From: Panorpa germanica
Lineage: Eukaryota; Arthropoda; Insecta; Mecoptera; Panorpidae
Assembly (NCBI GenBank): GCA_963678705.1
Contig: OY783218.1
Span: 8,504,152-8,568,151 of the forward strand
DNA length: 64,000 nucleotides
Direction of reading: 5' to 3'
In this document: positions 23,111-35,300 of the stretch, one piece after another
Layout of the letters: every line of letters begins with the position of its first letter
How positions within the stretch are numbered: position 1 is the first letter of the stretch
Made by a program: the position numbers and the translations under genes
The notes under the pieces: model-generated
What the model saw: only the letters and a program-made list of their open reading frames with translations
What the model was told of the DNA's origin: nothing
Databases searched by the model: none

Positions 23111-24340
23111 AATTGAAATAACAGATTAAAAAAATAATAGAATTTTCAAATTTTTAAAATGTTTTTAAAAGTTATACAGATTGAGGAACACAATAGTTAA
23201 CAGTAGAAAGGGGAAGCAAAACTTAGGGTGGTAATGACACCAGCTCATTATTTTTGCTTGCTTAAATGTATATATACATAAAAAATAACCAAATATGCTT
23301 CTCCAACAAGCTCTTCGAAGCTCTGAAGCTTTAAGAATCTAAGCTTGTGGAATTAAATTAACAGCCCTCATAATTCACCCAGACTTAAGAATTTGCTTTT
23401 AATGTTAATTCCAGCTTGAGACCAAAACAATTAATATTCAATATAGCTTTCTGTTTTATGTTTTATACAGAAGACAAGACTTGCATATAACGAGAGGAAT
23501 TAACAGGCTCCTTGTACAGGATCAGTTGTTGTTTTCTGTGACCAAGAGGTTCGAAGGACTTGGAAATGCAGACCAGTTACTGGATGGGAAAATAATAAAG
23601 GAGTATTAAAAACATGCGAATAACTAATTTAATTATTATAGTTGGTGAATGAGCCTGATTCGCAGGCATCTCTTTTAACTCGAACTTTTGTATTGGTTTC
23701 TGCATTTATGGATACGAGTATGTGAAGTTTGCAGTGTTGAGGCCTCATGCCTCAATTATTATCAATGGTTGTGTAAATTCTATTCGACAACTCGTTAGCA
23801 CCTTTTCAATAATTTGAAGTGATTGAAGTCTTCTTCAATGGAATCTCAATATAATAAAGCACAGATGAATTAAAAAAGAAAGTATATATATTTTAGTTCT
23901 AGGATAGTACTTAATTTAACATACTCTAATAAGTAATAACATAACATATTACCTAGATTCAATATCAAACAATAATTAAAAAGGCCCACGCTAAGTACTT
24001 TGTAAAAATCATTTTCTCCATAAGTTGGTAGAACTGTATTCAATTATTATGTCGAATTTGAGTAAAATCGGTGAACCAGTTTGTGCTACCCACTTATATT
24101 ATAACTTTTAGCGCGTGTAATTGAAAATATTGAGTTGTGCACTCTCCGGCAGATAAATAGTGACGCATCAAGTTAAATAAAAGAGACAAAAACTGTATTA
24201 TTAAAGACAGAAAGAGATATCAATATATTACGTGGCATTCGTACCGTTCTATCGTGAGTAAGCAGTATTACCGATTAGACAGAGAGGCAGTTACAAGAAC
24301 TGAAAATTTAGCATTGATGAGCCTTAATAAAATAATGAAT
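23111..24340. other. No gene seen
   Basis: AT-rich DNA without recognised repeats or coding frames. Confidence 0.5.
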
Positions 24341-24359
24341 CCAATAATTACCCACAACT

Positions 24360-24893
24360 TGTTATGTATATGTCACTACTAATGACTTCTGAGGAAGGAG
24401 GCAAGGGGGGAAAGAGGCAAGGGGGAAGGAGGCAAAAAGAAAAGGTGTCAAGAGGGGAAGGAGGCAAGGGGGAAGGAGGCAATGGGGAAGAAGGCAAGGG
24501 GGGAAGGTGGGCAAGAAATAGATGGCAGAAGTAATTAGATGGAATAAGTGAAAAATCAGAAGGTTTATGTCTGAACAGAGTGATAGAGGTGAACGGCAAG
24601 AGAGAGAAAATGAAGTCTGAAAGAATAATGCAAAGATAATAGAGGGTTCGTCGAGAAGAGTCAAGGAAGGCAAGAGGTGCGAGTCGGAGGAGAAGCAGGA
24701 AAGGGTGAGAAGGAAAGAGGTGTAGGGAACCGAAAAGGAGAAGGTCAAGAGCAGAAATTATTTTAAGAAAGAGAAAGGTCTAGAATAGTTTAAGTTCAAT
24801 TTTAAGTTGAAGTTCTATGAAATGTTTAAAGAAAAATTAATCTAGATTGTAAAGCCGAAAGGTACACAATTAATAGTATAATAAATAATACTA
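24360..24893 (+). mobile_element. Non-LTR retrotransposon 3' UTR fragment (family C-related, copy 2)
   Basis: This purine-rich block shares AGAGTCAAGGAAGGCAAGAG and the terminal GATTGTAAAGCCGAAAGGYA with CACAATTAATA with the inverse copy at 39655-40235. Long pyrimidine-rich minus-strand frames here are artefacts of the purine bias. No ORF2 coding remains. Confidence 0.65.
24391..24515 (+). repeat. 15-bp minisatellite, eight copies
   Basis: Eight variants of a GGGGAAGGAGGCAAG-like unit, each 15-17 bp, end to end. They lie inside the LINE-derived purine-rich block and are absent from the related copies, so they probably expanded after insertion. Confidence 0.85.
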
Positions 24894-24990
24894 AAGACTT
24901 CTGTATGGCATAAAATTCAGTGTAGATTTATACCGCTTTTTAATCTCTTTTAAACATGACAAAACGCTGAACTCTCTTTACTTGAGGTAT
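24894..24990. other. Unremarkable AT-rich spacer
   Basis: Nothing recognised. Confidence 0.5.
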
Positions 24991-24993
24991 ACA

Positions 24994-25066
<73 letters not shown>

Positions 25067-25078
25067 ATGTGTGTATGT
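24991..25078. repeat. Compound (TA)n(TG)n microsatellite
   Basis: A TA run followed by TG repeats with ATG interruptions. Confidence 0.9.
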
Positions 25079-28000
25079 TATATTTGCTTAACGGTCTAGC
25101 TACTTCAATAGTCTATTTATAGAATAGTCTAGTTCAGTAAATGAAATCAGCAATTTGCGCCACCTAGATGTCTGAACCACAACCAATAACTGTCTGAAAT
25201 AAACACCTAACCCCATCCCTTCCCCTTTCCCGTCTCCTTCCCTTCCCATCATCGTACGTACACGTAACAGTATCTTAAAGTTATATCAACTTTCCAGGCA
25301 ACTGCAACTGGAAATCGTATATTTGTATATTATTTTGCTACGAGATCGCAGCGAGCGAACGAACGCCTCGAAATTCACTAACTTAAACTTTCGCGGTTCC
25401 TGGAATTGCAAGTAATAACTGTTGGATGTCGATGGTTTTGGGGGTACCGGATGCGAGAGAGAGACAGAGATAAGAGATAGATGGTGGTTTCGGGTGAAGT
25501 GACGTCTCAACTTCCTATCTAATGAAATAAACTTTATTCACGCCGAGTAGGTAATTCATAGCACCATTTTAATTATAACGAGTTGATATACTATACTCTG
25601 CAATACAAATACTGTTTGTTCACTACTGTTAATCAGTAATTGATATAAATTACCGTGGTTTTTATCTACTATCTCTTTCTTACGTATATATATTATATAT
25701 ATTTTGTATGATAAGGATAGAATAACTAATGTATAAGACGAATTTTACGAGTAGAGTATAGATAGTAGGGTGTGATTTTGTAGAATTTGATGGTTTGAGA
25801 ATTTCTATTACGAAAACCGTCGAGTAATCAATGTCAAATAGGGTTTTTGTCGGTTTTTCAATCTGTCTCTTTCTTGCTACTTGGATAAACACAGTGGCGC
25901 ACGTAAATAAGGGGGTTTCATAAGTCAAGGCGTCTAGAATTGATAAAGTTTAAGATATTTTTTTGAGAAGGTGCACGCTGCACGAATGTCACACTATTAC
26001 ATCTTAACCTCCAATGGATAAAGAAATCTGATGAGTACGGAGGGCACGGTTAACAGCTGAAGACAACGTGTTCATATTTTGCCAAGGTTAGTCTATGAAG
26101 TTGTTTACAACCAACTGCAGCATAACGTTCTTTAACGTACTTAAAAAGAACATCAAATGGAATTTGTTTGTTTGTGCGTGAATATTCGTGAAGCGTCAAT
26201 GCCTTCATCGGAACAATTGGTGTTTTTCGTGAAATTTAATGTTCTTTCAACACGGAATTAAAATATTAAACAAAAATATTTCAAATCAATGAAACTACGA
26301 CTTTAAAACATTATCCACATCTACTAGCCACTAGTTTGTTGAACATTCAGCTATGCAGAGGCTTGGGTTTGACTCTCGAAGATAAAGGAAGCTTATTCCA
26401 TGACTTAAATGAATTAACTCACAAGATAATAAACAAATCAGAAATATTGACCATGTAATAAACAAATCTGCAAAAGCCTACAGTTATGGTACTACAATTA
26501 ATGCGAGATATAACCTAGCTATTAAAGATACAATAATAATTACAATATACAAATAAGTAAACTAAAATAAATACTAATACCAATACTAATACTATTATAA
26601 TACTAAAAAAATACTAAAATAGATTTGTAAATTACATACATATAAAGTATAATGACAAGACAAATTTAAATAGATTAAAAAAATAAAACTCGCAAAACTG
26701 TACTAAGATTTACTAAATCACATAAATATGAATAGACTAAAGAGAAATAGTAATCAACTAAAGAATTTTTAGTTGGTAGCCGTTCAAGTGACGGACTCTT
26801 ATGGAAAGTTTTCTACCACGTTTGTGACGTCACTGGAACTAACTATTAATAAGAAAAATAGGGGAATGTTTGTGGTTGAAGGAAAACCGAAATACAATAT
26901 ACCTCCACTCCGCGATACAAGATGGCAGATAAAGCAGTGATCTTAAAGGGATGCGTACAGTTTAAAAAAAGGACTCAGTGATTCAGCATTCAGCGTTCGG
27001 GATGACAATAATGGCCTGTTAAGGATTCTGGATTCACCATGACTAGTGGGAAGTGCGGGTAGTTGCGGGTGTGGCTACATAATTCACAGGATGAATTGAG
27101 TATCCAGTGACATGCATTACTAATAAAAGTGTCGAGCACGGAAATAAATCCCAGTATCCCGGTATCCCGGTTTCACAGTGGTTGGGAGGCAGGAAAATAT
27201 CACATATTTTATTGAACATTTCCGGGAAAATAAATTGACCGGTTTATTTGATCATAATAAAAGATTTTAGTTTTAGGAATATAACGCTAGATACGAATGG
27301 GGCAGGAAGATTCGTTATGTAAATTTATTTGATGTCGTAGATAACAGATCCGTCTTATTTACCTGAATTTCACAGGTTTCTTTCCTATAAATTGAAGGAA
27401 TATTAATACAAATGATGTAGAGTCTTCCAAAGCAAAGTTCCTTTTTAAGGTTATTATAGGAAAAGAAGGACGTATATTAAGACTACAGACATTGGGAAAA
27501 TATTTGTTAGGCACTCTTCTAAATGGGTAGGAAAATTGAACACTGCGAGATACGTAGGCTTCAGAATCACTGCTCGATCTTCTGGATTTAAGTTTTTTGC
27601 GTGTCATCTAGATGGATAGGTTTTATTCATGACAATACCTAACTATCCCGTATAAAATAGGCAATTTTCGATAGGTTATAAGGTAATTGTGACAAGATAT
27701 AATTGATTTTTGCATGGGATTTGAAGAAAAAGGTAACTTAGGTATTTTTCTATATTTATCCAAGTTGCAATCTAGGCTGATCTAAAATTTGTGAGTGGGG
27801 CATTCCTCAAAATATTAATTTTCAGGGAGAAATGCTACTAACTAATTGTGCAGACATCTTAAAGGTTTGAGATGTTGCTCGATCTTGTTGCCCCTTTATT
27901 TCTTGATTGTAACCAGCATCATTTTTCAGTTGAGTACGTAAATCACTGATGATTGCAGAACTTTCTCCGTGCAATAATCGCAGAAACATTGTGCTTCTGT

Positions 28001-29027
28001 AGCAGTACCTGTAACGAAACGTTCCACTGCGACTGAATTCTCAAAAATCTCTTGGCATCGACAGGAGCAACCCAAGTCGTTTCAATATCTCAATACTTCC
28101 GTATTCCTGTCCTCAAATCCAAAAGGTATCCTAATTAAAATTAATTATGCAACAATATTTTAGAGCTGTTCATTTAGTATTATAATATTATTCAATTTTA
28201 AAGTAGAATACAAATATTGACCCCTTGGGTTTCGGATTCGGTTTGGGTCTTGGTTTAGCATTTAGGGTTACCCGATGCGATAGTTTACGGATTAGAAGTT
28301 TGTCATGGCTTATGTGGTGGTCATTGTATACTCATTAGTGTTACCCCTATAGTTGAACAAGAAGCACATCCTCATCGGGAAGGAGGATGGTGAAGGGACA
28401 ACCTTGCCAGCGCGGCGGTTTTATTGGTTGTTTGGTTTAATCTGTTAACAGTTAAGTAAAAAGAAGGACTCAACTTGCTGACTTCATATTTTGTGAGTTG
28501 CTAAGATGTTACAAATATGCAAAATCATGTCTGTTTGTCTTTGTTAAGCACAAAGACCGCTACTGTGTGATAGCGAGAGTTGAGAGGCTGTTGAAAAATG
28601 CAGAATACATACTTATTGTTATTCAGTTTTACGTTGTTGCATCAATCGGATAGCTACACCGCTATTTTGTATTTTGTATAAAATGTACCGTGAATGCATA
28701 AGTTATAAAGTGAACTAGATGTTGTGCAGGTTTGTTGAACTCCATCAATAGAGCGCGAGGCTAAGAGAGAAAGAAGTTTAGAGTTTTCAAACAGAGGCCA
28801 AAAATAGAAGAAGTAGTAGGAAAAGTGAATACTCATAGTTGATTTTCTACAATTAGGTTTTGCATCAACCAGTGCTGCATTAAGATGTTGGAAGATTATA
28901 TTTCTTTGACGCAACCTTTTTTGTTTTGTTATTACCATTAAATACAATATATTAAAGATATAAGGTAGAGATATAAGCTGTTCCGCACAACGTTAGCCGA
29001 TGTATATTTTGCTGTAAACAAATGTAT
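25079..29027. other. About 4 kb without recognised gene or mobile element
   Basis: Frames at 25286-25510, 25680-25928, 27359-27607 and 28654-28947 lack recognisable domains and splice context. Short AATACT repeats occur near 26570-26620. The stretch at 25200-25450 is GC-richer than its surroundings but unassigned. Confidence 0.45.
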
Positions 29028-29625
29028 TATTTTTTTTTTTTATATTTATTTATTCATCAGCCTTGACTTTCTTTCGTCATAGCCACCATCAAACATTTCT
29101 TATATATCTTTTATAATTTATAATTCAATTTTACAAATTTCTAAATATTTCAATAATTCACTAATTAATTTTGAATCACTTAACAAAAATTTAGTATTAA
29201 CAGGAAAAGTTTTAATCACATCTAATATATCACTATTCAATTTTGATCTTTCTAAACTATAATTTATGCATTCAAATATAATATGATCCAAAGTTCCTTT
29301 TTCACCACATTGACATCTATCGTCGGATTTAATATTAATTTTGTACAGGTCAGCTGAAGTTTTACAATGATTACTTTTGATTCTGATTATACTTGATATA
29401 ATTTTGCGGGACTCATTTCTAAACCATCTCTTCTTAATTAAATTTGGATGTAACATATAATAATCTCTTCCTTTTAACTGACTTTTGTTAATGAAATCTG
29501 TGTTTCTTAAATTGAAGTTTAATTTTTTGATTATATTAAAAATTTCATATGAAAGTAATTTCACTTTCATCTCAATTTCCAAATTTATTGATTCCTTTGC
29601 CAATTTATCCGTATTAGGTATCTAT
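29028..29625 (-). mobile_element. Non-LTR retrotransposon 3' fragment (family D, copy 1)
   Basis: The minus-strand frame 29603-29118 (161 codons, open) starts at the end of the RNase H box (NTDKLAKES). It continues through IRIKSNHCKTSADLYKI to CQCGEKGTLDHIIFEC, the CxCGE...DHIxFxC knuckle of jockey/I-type ORF2 C-termini. The 3' UTR includes ATAGCCACCATCAAAC (plus strand) and an A-rich tail (T-run at 29028-29041). Being open, it is younger than most LINE pieces here. Confidence 0.8.
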
Positions 29626-32426
29626 CGAAAAGTATAAGAATTTTTGTGTGGAAATGACAGTTATTTTCGTTTTGAAGTTTATTTACAGTGCGATGTTATT
29701 GATTTTGGTCGAACTCTTGTGAAAGGTTTGAATAAATTATGCATTATTCTATAATTAGCTGCAGTTAGCTATACCTTAATAGATTATTCATAATCCTGCA
29801 GAGTCTCTGCAGACTTTTAGGTCTGAGAATGTTGCTTATTTAGTAACCAACAAAAAAAAAATATTACAAAGCTTAATCTCTTATAATAGGAGTCAATTAA
29901 TTGCATACTACACAGAGTAAGGGGTGAGGGGGTTTGTAATCCAAAAGTGTTCCAAACAGGAAAAGAGGAGCCATAAATTTGGTAACTTCACATCAAATAT
30001 AAAACTAAAAAAAACAATCGAAAAAAGTAAAGCTAAGAAAATATATATTTTAAATAAATGTTGTCGCAACAGTAAAGGGTGGGGGGAGGGTGGCGTGTTA
30101 CCACTTTAAATTTAACATTTTCTTACACATTAGATGTACTTCCAGTACGCAAAGGGTTCAAAAGTCATATCTTCAGCAATGTTTTGGTTTTAAAAAAAAT
30201 CAAAAAGCAATGTACATATGCCATGTATATTGCATATCCTATGTATATGCTGTTGTGATGTAAAACCTACACTGTATGTCCTATATATGTACATAGTATG
30301 TACTGTCATGTTTATTCATTTCAAGTACATGCAATGTATATACAATACAGAATAATGGAGCATATATGAACATCTCTTGTTGTGTGGGATTTTCAATAAA
30401 GTTACCAATGTAGAATAACAACACAATCAAATTGGCATAAACAAAGTTAAAGTTGTACAATTCTTTACATCCCATTCCCCGTTCCCCTTTTTCCGTGGAT
30501 TACAACATTAACTAATTCCATTACTTATTATAACAAAGTGAATAAAGAAAATAAATAAAATGTATTTTTCCGCTCTACTTCCCAATCGTCGTATTTCTTC
30601 CTTTTTACTTTAAAGTCCTGTTTATCAAACACTGAAATAAAGTTATACTGGTATCTGTGTGTGTGTGTGTATTGAATAAGTAATAAGGGTTTACTCGTCG
30701 TCATTATAAAAACCAATAATGGTTACATCTTATTTTATATTGACGAAAAAAAAAATAGAAAAAAAGAAAAAGCTTCTAGAGAAAAAACTGATTTTTAAAT
30801 AAATAAATATACAATACCTGTTTTAAAATTCCAGTTAGAGGAAAAGGTATTTTGGTTTATTCGTTCGGATATATATAGGAAATCCCTGTTTGAGTCAGAG
30901 GTGGACTGGGCTATTTGTGAATTAATTTTAAAACAAAATTTTTCTGAACAGATTATAACAAGTTTTAAGATTTCCTTTATCACCCGAGAAAAATACACAA
31001 AGGGCTTTTGAATTCATTTTCTATTTTCCGTAAGGTTTTTGATGGTTTTCTTAATTATCCTAAATTTAAGGAGGTTATAGCTTATTAAAATCGGAAATCT
31101 GTTTTCTTGTTTAATTTCTTATCATAAAATAATATGAGAAAATTAGTAATACCGTCTGTGGAATAATAAGTAACAGATTTTATTCATCTTTGTTCATCCT
31201 TTTCATAACATCAAAATTGTTCGTGTTGCTCGAGATGTCTATAAGCTTTTCCTAACGTATAATTGTTAATTTTTTTGCATATATTTTACACTCTATTGTT
31301 TAAAATCATAATACATAGAGAGGAAGAAGGTAGTAAACATTTCTCGAACGTGACGTCACACGAAAACTTATTTCTTATAACTTTTGATCTCTTTAATTAA
31401 GAAAGAGTCAAAAATAACAATTTGAATTGTTATAATCTTTTATAATATTGAGATTATTTGGATTAATTTAATATTTGTGGTCCTGATAGACAACTTTATC
31501 AATGTCTAGTAGATTTTTACAGATTTTCAAATAACAATTCATAAACCAATTACAGAATGTCATGGAAAATGCTGTAGTAAAGATTGTAGCACTCTGGATG
31601 CACTTTATAACCTAGCAGTTAAAATCATCGTAAAACAATGAAGAAAGAAATGGTTTGTTAAGGAAAATCTGTTTTAAAAGAGTTTTATTTCATGGCCCGT
31701 ACCACAGGAACATACTACTATAACCACAGATGCGACTAATAAGAAAGCTCTAGGTACAAAAGGTGTTCCTCAAATATAGTCTCCATCTTCGTAAGGCATA
31801 ATTGTTTAAAAATAGTTGTCTATCAAAAAGAGACTAATGTCACCACTTCAAGGTGCACAATGCTCTATTTCTGAAGTACCGAAGGAAAAATTTGAAAATA
31901 TCAATTAGAGACTTTATAGCATAGTATTTTTATGAATACCTTGTTTATTATAAAGTATATCATGGTCTAAGAATTCTCTGACGTCATATCTGTTAACGGC
32001 AACGGCAGCAGCAGCAGCGACCACCGCCAATATTAGAATTGTGTCGTGTAGAGGCGTTCCCTGGAGCTCCAACTCTTAAAGGAATTTAAACTAAGCAAGA
32101 AACATGATACTGGCAGAGAATCAAACATGCCTCGTGTTCTGTCTTATGTTAACGAAACTGGAAAAACCAGGAAGCAGTAACTAAATCCACGAAGAAGATG
32201 GTAATTGTATAACCAGAAAAAAGATTCACAACGTTTAACCAGCACCGCATCACATTGAATAATTAGAAGATATGGCAACGACTTTAGTTCAGCCCATGAC
32301 TTTATTTAACAGTGGTTTATGTGTTAGGGTTGATCTAGTAAATGCGGTCGACTTGGATACCGTATTAAGTAGCAAATGAGTGTTAATTAATTAGGCGCAA
32401 CGTGCATATGCAAAGACAATTCTTTC
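29626..32426. other. 2.8 kb without recognised gene or mobile element
   Basis: Contains a TGTACAT/ATGTACAT-rich patch at about 30205-30330, a short (GT)n near 30656, and a short GCAGCAGCAGC run near 32000. Small frames at 29924-30109, 30281-30475, 30528-30716 and 30795-30998 have no recognisable domain. Confidence 0.45.
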
Positions 32427-32430
32427 TTAA

Positions 32431-33172
32431 GGAGGTACAGGACGTACCGTCAATGCAAAAAGTTTATCTCTCGGTAATATGAAATGCAAAATACGAAGGA
32501 CATCAGGGACGAGCAAATATTGAGACTGTATCTTTGAAAATGAATTTTTCAATTCCTAATAAACTGCTTTTTGCTTGTTAAAATGATTTTTTTATGCATA
32601 TAATAGTTTAATAAATAAAAAATTACCTATAATTAATATCAAATTTATATTAATTCAATTTAAATACAAATTATATATTTTGAAAAAGGAATAATAATAA
32701 TATTTACGTGTGTTACGTGTGCATGCGTGATTTGGTTCTTTGACCAATAAAATGTAATATTTTATATAACATTTATTCCGATTTTGAATTTCCCGCTTAA
32801 ATTGGGATTTGCAACGTTGCCGGCTTATAACCTACATTTACTGTTTCTTAAAGGGTTTATTTAAATATTTTCGTAAATAGGTATCCTTTTGACAATTTTC
32901 TTTTTGTAATAGTTACAGAAAAGATTATTTTATATACACCTAGTTTTTGAAAGCCGTGTCACCGTTTTTTTATAGTTAAAAGTTATATTATGTGGTGAAA
33001 TTGAGCTAAAAATTATGATTTGTATTGAAAATGACTATTTTTAATCATGTATAAAAAGAAAACTATGAACCCTAGGTCCAAAAAATTTTGAGACTGCATG
33101 TATTTTAACTATTAGTATCGACTCTCCAAATTTCCAACGTTTTCATCATTTACGTTAACGTCCTGTACCTCC
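32431..33172. mobile_element. TTAA-flanked inverted-repeat element (possibly piggyBac-related)
   Basis: GGAGGTACAGGACGT at 32431 is mirrored by ACGTCCTGTACCTCC ending at 33172. TTAA lies immediately outside each end (32427-32430 and 33173-33176), the target used by piggyBac-type elements. The 742-bp interior is AT-rich and non-coding. Ends starting GG differ from the usual CC start of piggyBac, so the superfamily is uncertain. Confidence 0.7.
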
Positions 33173-33335
33173 TTAATAAAGATTGGTTGAACAATTTGGA
33201 TTAATCGAGATGATTGTGTTACTGGCCATTGTGTGCCTCTTTGAACAGATTTCAAATATTATGTTAAGCAATTCTTTGCTGGCACACGCAAGCACTGCCT
33301 ATACGGCGTCTATGAATCTACCACATCTGTATATA

Positions 33336-33922
33336 CGAGGCATGTTTTTTAAGTAAGTACCGTTTTGCCATTCCGCCTTTGCAGCGCTACGGTCGGCGTT
33401 CCGCGCATGCACGCTGGTTACCTACATCTCTTGTCTACGCACTGACGCCATTACAATCTGATTCTTCATTGTATACGTTGTTTACTGAGTGTTTAAGATG
33501 CCTTCGACAATCGTGGTCCCGCCGATTGTGAAGTACGGGCTGTTATACGATTTCTTAGTGCTAAAGGCGTAAAACCGATCGATATTCATCGTGAGATCTG
33601 TGAAGTTTACGGACAAAACATTATGAGTGATGGAATGGTAAGGACATAATGGGTGAGAGCATTTAAAGATGGGCGCAAGTCAAAGGCCGCATGACGAAGT
33701 CAAAACAGTTGTGATACAGTGGTTAACAAGTCAGGCGGCAGAATTTTATGAGGAGGGTATTCAGAAACTGGTGCCACGTTATGACAAGTGCCTCAATATT
33801 CACGGAAATTATGAAGAAAAGTAGATTAAGGTACAGGCTTTCATGTAAAAATAAAATTATTGCGATATCTTTGCACGTCTTTTATTAATTCCAAAACGGT
33901 ACTTACTTAAAAAACACGCCTC

Positions 33923-33923
<1 letters not shown>
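33336..33923 (+). mobile_element. Mariner element, internally deleted
   Basis: Terminal inverted repeats CGAGGCATGTTTTTTAAGTA and the complement of TACTTACTTAAAAAACACGC (then CTCG) span ~32 bp with one or two mismatches. TA flanks both ends. At 588 bp it is less than half a full mariner (~1.3 kb). Confidence 0.88.
33498..33823 (+). pseudogene. Mariner transposase remnant, N- and C-termini fused by deletion
   Basis: From about 33522 the plus strand reads ADCEVRAVIRFLSAKGVKPI, then NIMSDGMVRT, a stop, and WVRAFKDGRKS: the mariner helix-turn-helix region. After a deletion it continues SQAAEFYEEGIQKLVPRYDK with CLNIHGNYEEK, the mariner C-terminus. A frameshift follows the presumed start (ATG 33498), and in-frame stops occur. 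The DDD catalytic core is missing entirely, so it cannot be active. Confidence 0.85.

Positions 33924-33993
<70 letters not shown>
33924..33993. repeat. (TA)n microsatellite adjoining mariner
   Basis: Pure TA run starting at the mariner target duplication. Confidence 0.9.
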
Positions 33994-33995
<2 letters not shown>

Positions 33996-34529
33996 AGACA
34001 TAGTTTCCACTTGCCAGAGATGCATATAGTAGACAAAAAACTACCCAACTAATCTCACGACTAAGGGACTAAGAGCGAAGGGGTGTAAAAAGAGAAGGGA
34101 CTCATTTGAATATCTAATTATGGGAGAATGTTGAAACTGTAAGCAATGTTGGCGACGAGTAAAGTTGTGTTCCCTAAAAAACTTTTAACTTGAAGTAAAA
34201 GCATCCCAAAAACATACAGAAATATTCTAGAAACCACAAGAGAGTTGAAAAAAGTTCAAATTAGATTTCTTTTTTTGAAAGTGTTTAATGTTTTTAGTGA
34301 AAAGTAAAGTTTTAGGTTATGTTTTGGTTGATATAACTCATCGGGATTTTAATGCAGACTTTCTATGCATTAAACTTGTGAATTACCTTCTTATTCATTA
34401 AGGTAGGGACAAGTAGGTAGATTTTAGAAGTATTAATGGAATGTGAAACATTATCGATTAAAAAGTTTTTATCAGGGTTACAAACGTTCAATTATTTTTT
34501 AATTAACGCATCAGTTAATAAGTTCGTAC
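33994..34529. other. No gene seen
   Basis: AT-rich sequence without recognised features. Confidence 0.5.
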
Positions 34530-34685
34530 GATGACAAATAGATGGCGCCACTATTGCCAAATTCATATAGTTTTTAGATAGTACCAACCTTCAAACGATA
34601 TGTGGTAAAATTTCATGACATTCCGACCAATATTTTGTCAAATTTTCAAAACAATAGAAAAATCTGAATTACGAGTGTTACCTAA
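34530..34685. repeat. Interspersed repeat H, copy 1
   Basis: ATGGCGCCACTATTGCCAAA, TTTTTAGATAGTACC and CAAACGATATG...TTTCATGACATTCCGACC match, in inverse order, the repeat at 58478-58715. Superfamily unknown. Confidence 0.55.
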
Positions 34686-34798
34686 AAAGAACGTTTAGAA
34701 TAGAAACCTGAACTGTCTATTTTATAACGTTATATGAACAGTTACAATCGTTATATACCGTACTGTTAAACTATACTACATAACTCTTAAAAACATAA

Positions 34799-35300
34799 TT
34801 TTTTATATTTATTTGCCTTGACTTTTATTCGTCATAGCCACCATCAAACATTTTTTATACATATTTTACAATTTATAATTCTATTTTATAAATTTCTAAA
34901 TATTTAAATGATTCACTAATTAATTTTGAATCACCTAACAAAAATTTAGTATTAACAGGAAAAGTTTTAATCACATCTAATATATCACTATTGAATTTTG
35001 ATCTTTCTAAACTATAATTTATGCATTCAAATATAATATGATCTAAAGTTCCTTCTTCACCACATTGACATCTATCGTCAGATTTAATATTAATTTTGTA
35101 ACAGGTGAGCTGGAGTTTTACAATGATTACTTTTGATTCTGATTATAGTTGATATAATTTTGCGGGACTCATTTCTAAACCATCTCTTCTTACTTAAATT
35201 TGGATGTAACATATAATAATCTCTTCCTTTTAACTGACTTTTGTTAATGAAATCTTGGTTTCTCAAATTGAAGTTTAGTTTTTTGATTATATTATAAATC
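34799..35300 (-). mobile_element. Non-LTR retrotransposon 3' fragment (family D, copy 2)
   Basis: About 500 bp, closely similar to 29028-29550 with the same orientation and 3' end (GTCATAGCCACCATCAAACA). Small indels (for example GTAACAGG against GTACAGG near 35096) break the reading frame. Its 5' truncation point lies inside the ORF2 C-terminus, upstream of the CxCGE knuckle. Confidence 0.8.

Noticed and set aside
24348..24748. Minus-strand proline/leucine-rich frames
   Set aside because: Reverse side of the 15-bp purine minisatellite and LINE tail.
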